From assembly GCA_016714085.1 (NCBI GenBank), contig JADJNW010000025.1, forward strand, positions 1 to 27,316: a stretch of 27,316 nucleotides of DNA, read 5' to 3'. This document shows positions 1-9,912 of the stretch, in pieces. This stretch comes from Saprospiraceae bacterium. Lineage in GTDB: Bacteria > Bacteroidota > Bacteroidia > Chitinophagales > Saprospiraceae. The notes under the pieces are model-generated. The model searched no databases. It was not told where the DNA came from and saw nothing but the letters and a program-made list of their open reading frames with translations. The position numbers were made by a program, and so were the translations under genes. Numbering within the stretch: the stretch's first letter is position 1; every line of letters starts with the position of its first letter.

Positions 1-722
1 TTTTTACAACCGTAGAGTGGACAGACCGATGAGGTAGATATTCGGATATTCCCCAAATATGATGATGCCGAGAATTAAGTGGGTAATCCTGCGCTTCAAC
101 CCGCAGTTTACCAACACCTTTTGAGTTGGGTTATAAAAATGTGTGGACTAAGGGTTACTACTACGTGGCGACTTACCACCGCATGGCAGAAGGCACTATT
201 ACTCGGATTGCCAGCACTGTACCGGCAGCACTTAATTTACAACATCACACAAAACGCTGGCAAGAGTTAGAGCACCGTTTCGAAATGATTTTTTCGCAAG
301 ATTTGTCCCAGCGCGTAGCTGTCAATCTCAACCCAATGGCTATCGCAGTGAAACAGCGGCTTTTAGCGTCCTCAATCAATATCCGATAGAAAGTACTTTC
401 CGTGCGGAACAACAGGAAATATTTTCCGGGAACATCAAATTGAATGCTGCTTTTTAAATTGGCTGGAAATGTAAATGCTCAACTCACGGCTATTTATTTA
501 GCGCCAGATATTATTCCCCAAGGAACGATTGATTCCAGATTTTCTTTAGACGTAGGCATTAAGAAAGGCTTGCAAAAAGGTAAAGGCGAAATCTTTCTCA
601 ATGCAAGCGATTTGTTGAATACCATGGTGATTCGCAAAGAAATAGATGGTACAGATTTCAGTTATACGACCGCCGATTACTACGAAACCCAAGTAATCCG
701 CATGGGGCATAATTATACCTGA
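1..722 (+). CDS. TonB-dependent receptor, C-terminal barrel (5' partial, frameshifted)
   Basis: This is the end of an outer-membrane beta-barrel receptor of the Bacteroidota TonB-dependent type (OMP_b-brl_3-like), which takes up a ligand across the outer membrane using TonB energy. Read across three frames it gives the family's usual order: GNPALQP, then FTNTFELGYKN, then IYNITQNAGKS, then a run of alternating beta strands ending in GEIFLNASDLLNT and YETQVIRMGHNYT. Frame changes are needed near 110, 235, 340 and 440. The last strand may originally have run a few residues further (YTLKYG) if one base is missing near 717. The gene starts outside the window, so plug and ligand cannot be judged. 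It converges on the permease genes, with only about 40 bases between the two stops. Family is confident, substrate unknown. Confidence 0.8.
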
Positions 723-765
723 AATATGGCGTGCATGAGGTGACATCTCTGCAAGGGCTGCCATC

Positions 766-3003
766 TCATTCACGCCGCAACGAATTCACAGGATTCGCCA
801 TAGCCGCTCTGATGCTTTGAAAACTGATGGTAATAAAAGCAATCACTACGGCCAGCACACCCGCCATACCAAAGAGCCATCCATTCAAGTTAATGCGATA
901 AGCAAAATCTTGCAGCCAGTTGTTTGTTGCATAATACGCCAAAGGCACAGCGATAATAAAACCAATCACAACGAGTTGACGAAGTTTTGAAAGTAGCAGC
1001 ACAATGCTCGGGATACCGAAGCGCCCAGCACCTTGCGGACGCCATCTCTTTGGTGCGCTGCACAGCCATATAAGTGGAAAGTCCGAATAGCCCGAAGCAG
1101 GTAATCAAAATAGCGACGAAAGTGAACCAGCGAATGACGTTGGCGGTTCTGGCTTCAGCGTCATGCAGGCTGGCAAATTGCTCGTCAAAATTCATAAGCG
1201 AATGGATAGTTTGGTTCAAATTTCTTCCAAACCGCTTCCATTTGCTTCAAAGTGCTGCTGATTTCATTGGTACTCAATTTCACAGAAACTGAGAACGCCA
1301 ATTGGGGAGCAGGATTGATAAAGAAATAAACAGGCGCGACTTTTTCGTGCAAGGAGCGGAAATGGAAATCTTTCACCACGCCAACGATTTGGCCAGTGCC
1401 GCGCCCAATGGCAGGCATCGCCATCTGATGCTCCAAAGGATTATCCCAACCCAACTGCCGCGGCGCTTCTTCATTAATCAGATAAGCTGCGGTATCGGTA
1501 GCCATTTTTGAAAAGCCGCGACCCATCGCCATTTCCATGCCGTAGGTTTCGATAAAATCGTGGTCGATCACGAGGTAACGCATGGCGGGCAATTCGTCAT
1601 CATTTTGCCAATCGCCTGATACGGATGCCGTAATCGCTGCTGCCAGGGCCATTGGCAGAAGCAGAAACGCTTAGCACGCCCTGGAATGCGGTTGAGTTCT
1701 TCTTTCATGGTTTCGCTTGCGCCCGCATTTCAGATTGGTCATGCTGAGCAACAGAATTTGCTCCTTGTTGAAACCCAGGTTTTTATTTTGAATATAGTCC
1801 AATTGCCGCGTCATCACTAAAGCCGCAATGATGAGGAAAGTAGCGATAGCAAATTGGAATACGACCAAGGTTTTTCTCAAAAGCGCATTGCCTGAAAAGG
1901 AAGCTTGCCCTTTGATGGCGCTTCCAGGCTGGAATGCAGATAAAATAAAGGCAGGGTAGTAGCCCGACAAAACCGCTGTGATTAATGTTATACCAACCAA
2001 ACCGATTACAACTTGATTACCGAGCCAGTTAGCACTCAAATTCCTACCTAAAATTCATTCAAAGCAGGAAGGGAAATGCTGGTGAGAATCACAGCCAAAA
2101 TGAGCAATAAACAAATCAACATGGTTTCGCTCATAAATTGCTTGACCAATGCAAAGCGGGAAGCGCCCACGGTCTTGCGCACGCCTACCTCTTTGGCTCT
2201 GGCGGTTGCCTGCGCGGTGGTCAGGTTGACAAAATTCGACGCAGCGATGAGCAAAATGAACAGCCACGCCACTGAAAATATAGACGTAAATGATGTTGAA
2301 TTCACCGATAACTCGCGGAAGAGATTGGAATGCAAATGAATAGAAGGGAGGGGCTGCAGCAATGGAAAGGTCGCTTGAGCGTTTTCAGTGTCCAAATGCT
2401 TATCTAAAATGGCGTCAAACTTCTGAGCAATTTGCTCCACAGAAGCATCCGGCTTGAGCAACAAATAAGTGTAGAATTGATTCCAACGCACCCAATCGTG
2501 CAGGTCGGGATGCGTATAGGTACTCAGTGACACCAGGAAATTAAAACAAATGCGAGTTCTCCGGCACGTCAGCCATGACGCCCGTCACCTTATATTGTAG
2601 TTGATTATCGAACAAAAGCGTTTGCCCGATGGCATTTCCGTCGGGAAAATATTTCCTGGCTAAGGTTTCATTCAGTACCAAGCTATTCGGCTCTGTTAAT
2701 GCATTCGCAGGATTCCCTTGCAGCAGCTTCCAACTGAACATATCGAATACGGAGGCATCCGTGAACAAGCCCCCTTCTTCGAGGTATTGTTCATTGCCTT
2801 TGTTCACGAGCACTTGCCCGTAAGATAGGAAACGACAGCGTTCTTCTACCTCCGGCAATTCGTCTTTCGCGGCTTGCCCCCAAGGGTAGCCCACTTTGGC
2901 GATGCCATTTTCAAAGAAGCGCCATCCACTTTGCTCGCCAGACGCACAATGCGGTCGCTGTTTTTGTGATAGCGGTCGAAACTCAATTCATTTACTGACG
3001 TAC
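766..3003 (-). CDS. FtsX/MacB-type ABC transporter permease (N-terminus missing, frameshifted)
   Basis: Permease of the large FtsX/MacB family without its own ATPase, placed in the inner membrane with two extracytoplasmic domains. Segments in successive frames cover NELSFDRYHKNSDRI (just after where TM1 should be), a MacB-type periplasmic domain (about 2541-2894), the first FtsX membrane block with ARAKEVGVRKTVGASR (2048-2533), a second periplasmic domain (1185-2039), and the last membrane block, ending in the usual family ending NPVNSLRRE. Frame breaks fall near 2890, 2535, 2043, 1660, 1200 and 1010. The first 45 or so residues (start codon and TM1) are absent: upstream sequence is directly the end of the neighbouring paralogue. 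It could not make a normal protein as it stands. Substrate unknown. Confidence 0.8.
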
Positions 3004-5407
3004 ATTTGTAATAGCTGCCCGAATTGCTTGAAAACTCACCGTACCCAATGCTACCAGCAAAGCGATAAATCCTGCCAGGGCAAACATCCACCAGGGCAAA
3101 TTGATGCGATACGCAAAATCCGATAGCCAATTGTTCATAGCGTACCAGGCCACCGGCACAGCAATTACCGCCGCAATCAGCACCAGCCATAGAAAATCTT
3201 TGGAAATAAGGGTCACAATATTGCCCACGCTTGCGCCCAGTACCTTGCGGATGCCGATCTCGCGCACGCGCTGCGCCGTCGCAAAGCTGCCAAACCAAAC
3301 AAACCAAGGCAAGCGATAAAAATGGCAATGCCGGAGAAGATAGTAAACAAGCGCCCCTGTCGTTGCTCGGCTTCGTACAATTGTCCGAAGCTTTCATCCA
3401 CAAAAGTGTACTGGTAAGGAAAATCGGGAAGGAATTGCCTCCAGTTTTTTTCTATATGATTCAGGGCGTTTGGAATATTATTCCCGTCTATTTTGATCGA
3501 AATATCGCTATAACTAAATCCGTCATTGGATGGTGGAATAAAAGAGACGATTGGGTTAATATCAGAATGCAGCGATTCACAATTTAAATCCTTTACAATA
3601 CCAATCAAGCGCCCTTTGCGCCCACCATATTCAAAGGATTTGTCAATTCCATCCTCCGGCTTTTGCCAGCCGATCATACGCATCGCCGTTTCGTTGATAA
3701 TGAAAGCGGTGGAGTCATCCGTAGGAAAATCACGAGAGAAGTTGCGCCCGCCAGCAAAGGGAATACCATAAGTCGGGAAAAATCGATGATCTGCAAACAC
3801 CATATATAGGGTTTCAGAAGAATTAATCAGAGAGTCGCCCATCGGCACTTAGCCGTGCCAAAAGAATTGAGCAGGCGATTGGAAGGTACTAACAGCGAGC
3901 GTCCGACATTTTTTACATTCGGGTTGCTCTAGGAATTCTGTCCGAAAAGCCTCCCACTTGTCCGTAACGGAGCTATAATAAGGCAAGGTAATCAGGTGTT
4001 CTTTATCAAAACCCAGCGATTTATTTTGCATATACTGCAATTGCTGGAATACAATGCCCGTGCAACTAATCAGAATAATCGAAATCGAAAATTGAGTAAC
4101 GACGAACACCTTGCGCAGCGACACATTGCCGCCACCTACTTTGAAAACGCCTTTCAAGACTGTAATCGGTTGAACGATGACATAAATATCGCCGGATAGA
4201 TGCCTGACAATAGCCCCACCAACGCCGTCACACCTACCGCCAATGCTGCAAAGCGCCAATTGAAAATGGACTGAATAGTCAAATCTTTACCTGTCAAACT
4301 CTCCAAATGGGCAGGCATAGCCAGTCACGCCCACCGCCAAAATCATTGCCAGCAAAGTCATCAACAGGATTCGTCAAGAACTGCCGCATCAACTCGCCCT
4401 GCTGTGCTCCTGCTACTTTGCGGATGCCAATTTCTTTGGCGCGTAGCCGAGCGTGCAGTCGCCAAATTCACATAATTAATGGCAGCAATCAATAAATCAG
4501 CAGCGCAATCGCCCCAAAATGTACACCGCTTGATGTCACCATTGGGTTCGATCTCAGAATCGAGGTGCGAATGCAGGTGGATATCGGTCATTTTATTCAA
4601 AAAAGCTTGGTAAAGCTGGAAGGTTTTATAGCAGCACCATCCGGCGACATACCTGGATTCATTGCCGATCCAGAAACGCGGGGAACTGTGCCTCCAGCCT
4701 ATTAGCGTCATAATTTTGGGTAAAAGCAGATAAGTGGAAAGGAATTATTACCAAAATTGGTACGCAAACCTTCCTCGCCATATACATTCGGGGTTGCGAA
4801 GCGTGCTAAATGCCACCAGAAAATCAGGATGCCAATGCGAATTGGGCGGAAATTTTTTTAAAAACGCCCGATACCTTGGCTGCAAACAGCCCATCCACCT
4901 GCATATCCTTGCCCATTGATCTTCATCGCCGAAGTATTTCTTCGCCATCTCATCCGACACCATCACCGTAAACGGATCCACCAACGCCTTATCAGGATTG
5001 CCTTTCAGAACGTCAATAGAAAATATTTTGAATAGATTCTCTTCTGCCAAAAACACATTTTCCTCATTAAACACCTTATCCTCATATCGAAAATTCCGCG
5101 TTGTTTGCAAAATGCGCACCACTTCTTCCACTTCTTTGAAATCATTTTTGATCAACGGCCCAAACGGCGGCGCTACATGCCCCAAGTGCAATTGCACAGA
5201 ACCATCCTTCTCCAAAAAACTACGCGTGACGCGATAAATGCGGTCGGCTTTCTCGTGGTAGCGGTCGTAGCTCAATTCATCCAGAATAAACAGCGCGATC
5301 AGCAGGCAACAAGCCAAACCAATCGTAAGCCCAAACAAATTGACCAAAGAAAATACTTTGTGGCGCATTAAATTGCGGAAGGCAATCTTGAAGTAGTTTT
5401 GCAACAT
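2992..5407 (-). CDS. FtsX/MacB-type ABC transporter permease (frameshifted)
   Basis: Full-length paralogue (about 800 codons) of the permease downstream. It starts MLQNYFKIAFRNLMRHK, followed by TM1 (VNLFGLTIGLACCLLIALF) and ELSYDRYHEKADRIYRV, all classic for Bacteroidota FtsX-like permeases. Later pieces give a MacB-type periplasmic domain (4748-5300), an interrupted first FtsX block (4361-4711), a second periplasmic domain (3213-4259), and a final FtsX block with VREIGIRKVLGASVG and three membrane helices (2992-3312). At least five frame changes are needed (near 4890, 4730, 4300, 3850 and 3300). The end is odd: after SFQAIRAAITN the expected NPVKSL-type ending is replaced by VRQ and a stop, where the downstream paralogue is spliced in. 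Probably a peptide or lipid exporter or stress sensor with a separate ATPase; substrate unknown. Confidence 0.82.
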
Positions 5408-5446
5408 AATAGGTGATATTAGATATTAGGTGTTGGATTTAGGTAT
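5408..5446 (-). repeat. Short-period repeat in permease leader
   Basis: Directly upstream of the permease start, the minus strand is built from imperfect copies of a 9-10-nt word: ACCTAAATCC, ACACCTAATATC, TCTAATATC, ACCTATT, then ATG. Similar short-period leaders with different words precede other minus-strand genes here. Function unknown. Confidence 0.5.
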
Positions 5447-5562
5447 AAGACTCCTTGATGGGAAACGAGGTTACACCCTGTCCCATTTTTTGCAAAGACA
5501 ATATTTGTAGAACTTGGTTGCTTATGTGGCGGCTACATTAGTTGCCAAACCAAATAAAGAAC

Positions 5563-5586
5563 AAAAACAGCGGCTGAAGCCCGCTG
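5563..5586 (-). terminator. Intrinsic terminator (minus strand)
   Basis: CAGCGG/CCGCTG stem (arms 5568-5573 and 5581-5586) with a 7-nt loop. On the minus strand it is followed by TTTTTG and more Ts. It lies about 70 nt after the CDEV stop codon in the left copy of the 25-bp repeat, where the terminator of pepP would be expected if that repeat marks the original pepP end. Confidence 0.6.
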
Positions 5587-5643
5587 ATACTTAGAATTAT
5601 AATACAAATTCAAATCCTGAAGCAGAGAAACCATGCGACTTAT

Positions 5644-5668
5644 TGGTATTATTTTATACTTCATCGCA
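5644..5668. repeat. Left copy of 25-bp direct repeat
   Basis: Exact 25-base match, same orientation, to 10328-10352; it begins TGGTATTATTTT and ends CTTCATCGCA on the plus strand. On the minus strand it encodes CDEV and a stop, the last residues of pepP, followed by AAATAATACCA. Here it interrupts tex. Possible attachment site or rearrangement junction bounding the AT-rich islet. Confidence 0.85.
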
Positions 5669-5818
5669 CTCATCCAGACTGCCCGTCGCCTCCTTGCGGT
5701 AGCGGGAAATAAAAGGAATCGTAGCGCCGCCTTCCAGCAGATTTGAGCGTAGAAAACCACTCCGGAGAACCGCTCGCCAACAGCTCAGGTATCGCTGACC
5801 CGCGACCGAATCGGTCAT
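5654..5818 (-). pseudogene. tex: Truncated 5' end of tex (Tex/YhgF transcription accessory protein)
   Basis: The minus strand reads LLEGGATIPFISRYRKEATG followed by SLDE, which is the N-terminal Tex_N motif of Tex/YhgF (LLDEGATVPFIARYRKE..GGLD in the family). Tex is a roughly 700-800-residue RNA-binding protein linked to transcription. Here only about 55 codons remain: after SLDE the frame enters the pepP-derived repeat and ends in CDEV and a stop. Upstream residues (AIPELLASGSPEWFSTL) are in a frame offset by one base near 5751 and fit the region before the motif. The start at 5818 is a guess. No downstream part of tex is in the window. The motif match is strong; the cause of truncation is not settled. 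Confidence 0.65.
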
Positions 5819-5869
5819 TGGATTCAAATTTTAAAAGGGGAGTAAAGATACGAAAAGCGAAGAAATCCG

Positions 5870-6189
5870 ATTTTAAGAGTGCTTTTTAATAAATGATAAC
5901 CTGGTCTTTATTTCTAAAAGATGATCCCAAAATGGAATTGAAAGATTTGAACAATTATTTATCTAAGTCGAAAAGCATGCTAATGCTTTAGACATCCATA
6001 GGGTTATTCTATATTTTGTTTCCAAATATTATAATATGAATGTTTGATATTCAAACAGAGTAAATATCATTGGTGTTAAAATCATTTTACTGGGAGATTC
6101 TTACATCATTATTGTGCCCAATATGAAATTGGTGAAGTTGTCTCTAATGAATAATTGGTTTATAATGTAACTTTATCCAAATCATATCT
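5870..6189. other. AT-rich gap without a recognisable gene
   Basis: About 320 AT-rich bases between the tex fragment and the end of the next minus-strand ORF. I see no ORF, RNA gene or clear hairpin terminator. Confidence 0.5.
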
Positions 6190-6639
6190 TCACTGGAACC
6201 TGACGATGAATTCAATTTTGTTCCAATCAGAGGAGCCCCACCTTGCACCATAAAATTCTTGAATAAAACTCCTACCTGTTTCGGGATCAAAATTCTTGAA
6301 GTCCCTTCCAGGAATCATCCAAGTTATAAAATACTGAGGGTTTTGAAAAAAGGCATATCTTAATTCAGGTGGACTATTATCTGAATTTTGGAAAATAGAA
6401 AATTGGAGGTACGATTCATCTTGTAATAAGAAATCAAAATCATAATTTTCCTTTCCTACTATATAGACTCTAAAATAGTCATTAGTTTGAAATATAGATT
6501 TAAACTCGTTTGATAAACCATCTTTATTAATTTTCTTTGTTGTCCTTTGCTTTAATAAAGAAACGTCTCCGTGAAATTTTATATCCTTTAATAGCTTTTC
6601 TATACTAAGCATAGACTGATCAAAAATAGCGCCATTCAT
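6190..6639 (-). CDS. Hypothetical protein coupled to helicase remnant
   Basis: 149-aa ORF starting MNGAIFDQSMLSIEKLLKDI. It has no signal peptide or membrane segment. It overlaps the stop of the upstream helicase by an ATGA, so the two were co-translated. Central residues (NYDFDFLLQDESYLQFSIF and PELRYAFFQNP) look like an alpha/beta protein. Small partner genes next to this type of UvrD-like helicase are common, and DUF2290 is one candidate family, but I cannot confirm it from memory of the motif. It may be C-terminally truncated. AT-rich like the rest of the islet. Confidence 0.55.
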   Translation of the reverse strand: MNGAIFDQSMLSIEKLLKDIKFHGDVSLLKQRTTKKINKDGLSNEFKSIFQTNDYFRVYIVGKENYDFDFLLQDESYLQFSIFQNSDNSPPELRYAFFQNPQYFITWMIPGRDFKNFDPETGRSFIQEFYGARWGSSDWNKIEFIVRFQ

Positions 6640-8193
6640 TGCTTTTCGTTTAGGAATCTATTAAGGAATTTTTCTTTTATTTCATCTTCCGACAATCCTA
6701 ATTTTTTCAATTCATTGGCAATTCTCTCCATTTCATTAAGCTTCCTTTGTTGTTCTGATATATCCTGTTTAATTGTAACCACATCTTCTTCACTTGGCTG
6801 TTTAAAAACAAGTTTTAAATCCTTTTCAAATAACTCTTCCACCTCCTTTTTACAAAAATCAGCATATGGTTTTATGCCTGTTAGAGTGACCCATCCTTTA
6901 CTTCTTGTAATTGCAGTAAATATTTTATTCCTAGCAGTTAAGTCATCTTTGTCTATAAAAACTGCATCAATCCCAACAATATATATACTCCCAGCTTCGT
7001 TTCCCTTTGCTTTGTATATTGTAGATAAGGTTATATGATCTTCAATTTTGTAATGAATATTATTTGATGGGGCATTTTGTAGATTGAAAACCTTAATACC
7101 CTTTCTTTCCAACATCTGGGAAATTGTAGTAAATTAAACGTTTTGAATGCCTATCATCTAAAGAAATAACATTTATGTCTTGTGGAAGAAGTTCATTATC
7201 TAAATCTTGAATTATTAATTCAACCACTGTGTTACACTCCATCATTACATTTTCAAAGCTTTCTACTTGAACTTGAATCTGATTACCGTCAGGTAAGTCT
7301 TCAAATAATAATGGACTATTTTCTTTAGAGCGGCTTATTATCATTTCATCACCTACCTTGGAATTTCCACTTTCAACCGTAAACCCTAAACTTTCCCAAT
7401 GTTGATTATTTTCTAGTCTTTGAACAACTTTCCCATTTTCATTGTAAATTCCTAAACCTAAGGCAAAAGCTGTTAGCAAAACTTGTCTAGGATTTCTATA
7501 ACATTTATGTAAGATAACGTCCATGGACTGAGTTCCTGTCTATCAATGAAAATGGACATAATATTCCTGTTTTTCATTCTTTCCAAAAGTTTCCTTTTCA
7601 TTTTGAATTTTTATATCTAAAATATTTTGAAAGTCATCGTAAGCCCATACTACTCGATTTTGATTTGTAATCTTTCTACACAATCTGTAAAAATTTATAG
7701 GAAAATCTTGCGCCTCGTCTAAAAGAGCATAATGCACATTGTTATTCATTTTGAAAATTATTTAACTCTCCACATTCGAATTCAAAGATTTCTTTGGGTT
7801 TAGGGATTTAGCCGCCATATAACATTGAGGTATCCCATTAAAATTTACAACATTATAATATTACTCTTTGCTAATGCTTGTTTATGGCCTTTTGTTTGCA
7901 TTATATGAATTTTTCTCCCAAACTTTCTCTTTCAGAATATTGTCTATAGATTCGTTTTTTAAGATTTAACTAAGCTCCATAGCTTTTGTTTAAAATGAAT
8001 ATAAAATTTCGTAATCACTTGAATCTGGCAAGTGAATTATCATGCAGCTTTTGCTTAAAATGATAGTTGTTCCTAAGCCTGCTAACCCCTTATTCTTTGA
8101 GCAACCATGTAAGCCAAAATAGGCTTCCCTTTTTTGCTCTTTATCAAAATTTGCAATTTCAAAGCGGTTCGGAATTAGAATAGAACTGTTCAC
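6636..8193 (-). pseudogene. UvrD-like (SF1) helicase, degenerate
   Basis: Remnant of a small UvrD/Rep-like superfamily 1 ATPase. Visible motifs in order on the minus strand: a ruined Walker A (GLAGLGTT, about 8080) where the family has GxAGSGKT; motif II LLDEAQDFP (about 7722); motif III region VVWAYDDFQNI; KCYRNPRQVLLTAFALG (about 7500); motif V LSTIYKAKGNEAGSIYIVG (about 7030); motif VI FTAITRSKGWV (about 6925). The stretch between Walker A and motif II keeps a single frame for about 90 codons but contains several TAA stops, so it decayed by substitution as well as by frameshift. The C-terminal half (6636-7524) remains mostly open. Such helicases often sit in defence or mobile islands; inactive here because Walker A lysine is replaced by threonine. 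Confidence 0.75.
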
Positions 8194-8223
8194 ACCTTCT
8201 GTTTTAAATTATTACCCTGAAGG

Positions 8224-8372
8224 TTAGCTAATAAGTTTTGAGCCTTCAATTGTTGCGACTAAGTTAAAAAATCCTTCTCTGTTAACTGAAGTATTTCCTT
8301 CTGAATTTTTGTGGATAGAATTTTGTTTATCTTGAAGAGTATTTACTAAATCAATTCTGCTTTTCAATACTT
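8224..8372 (-). pseudogene. Gene remnant of unknown function
   Basis: Open minus-strand stretch of about 50 codons without a start, reading KDKVLKSRIDLVNTLQ then, further on, REGFFNLVATIEGSKLIS and a stop. It lies directly upstream of the helicase remnant and could be its former N-terminal region or a separate gene. Family not recognised. Confidence 0.35.
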
Positions 8373-8476
8373 TGTCTTTTTCGAATTATGAAGATATAGT
8401 TTAAGCCGCGGTGATTAAGTTTTTTTTCTTGCCTTTTTTTGAACAGTGACTTTTAATAAGTTCTGCGAAAATTAAG

Positions 8477-8767
8477 CTATGGACAATTTTTAAGTTCTTC
8501 AAGTATTTTTTCAAAATCAACAGCTTGTCTGCGTTCGTGTATTCGTAAACATCTAAATATTAATATTGCATAATTTTGGCTGACACCAAGAACATCCCAG
8601 TAAGTTTCTAAGGTTTTTGCAGCTGAATTACCGTCTTTACCTAAAAGGAAATTGATTTTGATTAATCACTTTTTGACAGTGCTTTCAGCAAGAGACTCAA
8701 TATGCTTAATTATAGATTCAGCACTTGGATCTTTCCTAAGCAATACTTCTATTGCTATTTTTTCGAT
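8477..8767 (-). pseudogene. Gene remnant of unknown function
   Basis: Two adjoining open stretches on the minus strand: IEKIAIEVLLRKDPSAESII..LAESTVKK with a TGA at 8666, then, in a shifted frame, INFLLGKDGNSAAKTLETYW..VSQNYAILIFRCLRIHERRQ and EKILEELKNCP with a stop at 8477. The amino-acid make-up (helical, charged) looks like real protein. No start codon and no family recognised. Consistent with a decayed accessory gene. Confidence 0.4.
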
Positions 8768-9124
8768 TGGACAATTTCATTCTATTTGGCTACAAATTTC
8801 GATAAAAATTATAAAATATAATCTTTAATTAAATAAACGATCATTTAACACTAGTAAGATTGAACAACACTATGGTGTTCAATTTCGTCAGATTTTTCCC
8901 ACAAGGAAAAGTTCCGGATTCTATTTTCGACAGAAGAAGACAAAATGGCGATAGTCCGAAGAATGGTTCAATTTATTTGATCGTTGAATAAGTCATCCAA
9001 CGCATTTTGTTATGAGGGCTTACGAGTCGAATAAATTCAACATTTTTTCCCAACAATGACATCCGTTCGAAATGATCTTTTGACAAGCACTTTTACTTCC
9101 CAGTTTGCAGCCTGCTAAGATTCG
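8768..9124. other. AT-rich gap with one small palindrome
   Basis: No gene seen. It holds a perfect 8-bp inverted repeat, ATTGAACA (8859-8866) and TGTTCAAT (8876-8883), around a 9-nt loop, a possible regulator site or decayed repeat. Confidence 0.4.
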
Positions 9125-9320
9125 ACTTTGGGTTTCTGAACTTCCAATTTGGAGTCCTAAGCTTCAAATTGAAGTTCAGAACTCAGAACTTGGAGTTCAA
9201 AGGTTCTAATTCGGAGTTCGAAGTCCGAATTGGTAGTTCTAAACTTGGAACTCGGAGCAAGCGGCTGGGGTCCAATGGAGTTTAAATATCCAAATTCGGA
9301 GTTCAGAACTCCAAATGAGG
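9125..9320. repeat. Array of degenerate palindromic AATTCGGAGTTC-type repeats
   Basis: About 200 bases made of imperfect copies of AATTCGGAGTTC and its reverse complement, interleaved so that many neighbours form palindromes: CTTCAA-a-TTGAAG (about 9162-9174), AATTCGGA-gttcgaag-TCCGAATT (about 9209-9232), GGAGTTC-a-GAACTCC (9298-9312). Units are about 20-25 bases with no constant spacer, so it is not a CRISPR array. It lies between the helicase remnants and the 3' end of the next minus-strand gene. Confidence 0.75.
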
Positions 9321-9352
9321 AGTTCCAAACATCGGCTTCGATGTTTGGAACT
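9321..9352. repeat. Perfect 14-bp hairpin
   Basis: AGTTCCAAACATCG (9321-9334), loop GCTT, then the exact complement (9339-9352). A very stable RNA or cruciform structure at the edge of the palindromic array. No T-run follows on the minus strand. Confidence 0.8.
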
Positions 9353-9353
9353 A

Positions 9354-9392
9354 CAATGCCGAGTCCTTTTCCATATAAAAGGCTCGGCATTG
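9354..9392 (-). terminator. Long hairpin after the 9415-9900 gene
   Basis: CAATGCCGAG (9354-9363) and CCTTTT pair with AAAAGG and CTCGGCATTG (9383-9392), leaving a one-base bulge and a 6-nt loop. It sits 23 bases after the stop of the upstream minus-strand gene, so it could end its transcript or protect its 3' end. It lacks a clean T-run. Confidence 0.5.
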
Positions 9393-9414
9393 CACGTAAA
9401 GGCAGGGTAAGCAA

Positions 9415-9900
9415 TTACTCCGTGCCGTTTTCGGTATTGCCGTTGCTGCGTTTACGAGGCTTGCCGGGGAAGCGTACTTTCAAATCGTCATAAATTGCCT
9501 GCGCGCCGGGTACTTTCAGTTTGGCGGCGGCTTTTACTGCCCGATAGAAGAAAAGGGCAGCGATATAGGCTTCGCTACTGGCAAGCATTGCGGTGTCTTC
9601 CATTTTTTCTACCAGTGCGCGCAAAGGGCGGGCAAGGGACAGCAGGATTTCGGATATATTTACATCCTTGTCGAACTCGTACACGTCCATAAAAGCGGGT
9701 AAAAACTGGGGATTGTGCTGGCTGTAATCGAGCGATTTGCCCAGAAAAGAAACGGTTTTGTCTGCCGATTTGGGCAACGACTGGCGTTCCTCCGGAGAAA
9801 GGCTAATTAAAAAAGGCATATAAGCTTCCATCTGTTGAGCGAGGGAGCGAATAGCTTCAACCTGCTCTGGTGTCAACGTAGCAGAAATACGATTTTCCAT
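9415..9900 (-). CDS. Conserved-looking hypothetical protein
   Basis: Intact ORF of 162 codons from MENRISATLTPEQVEAIRSL; two further in-frame ATGs upstream (9906 and 9912) would add four residues. No signal peptide or membrane helix; predicted largely helical, with a basic C-terminal tail (RFPGKPRKRSNGN). The phrase NISEILLSLARPLRALVEKM resembles a family of unnamed short proteins I associate with Bacteroidota, but I know no function. Its base composition is closer to the housekeeping genes than to the AT-rich islet it sits in. It stands alone, followed by hairpins and the palindromic array. Confidence 0.7.
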   Translation of the reverse strand: MENRISATLTPEQVEAIRSLAQQMEAYMPFLISLSPEERQSLPKSADKTVSFLGKSLDYSQHNPQFLPAFMDVYEFDKDVNISEILLSLARPLRALVEKMEDTAMLASSEAYIAALFFYRAVKAAAKLKVPGAQAIYDDLKVRFPGKPRKRSNGNTENGTE

Positions 9901-9912
9901 TGCCATGTGCAA

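Noticed and set aside
9125..9320. CRISPR array
   Set aside because: Units are degenerate, occur in both orientations and vary in spacing; no unique spacers of equal length and no cas genes.
9157..9414. Protein-coding ORF through the palindromic array
   Set aside because: Its residues (NSEFG, SELQF types) are just the translation of the repeat word, and the opposite strand is equally open.
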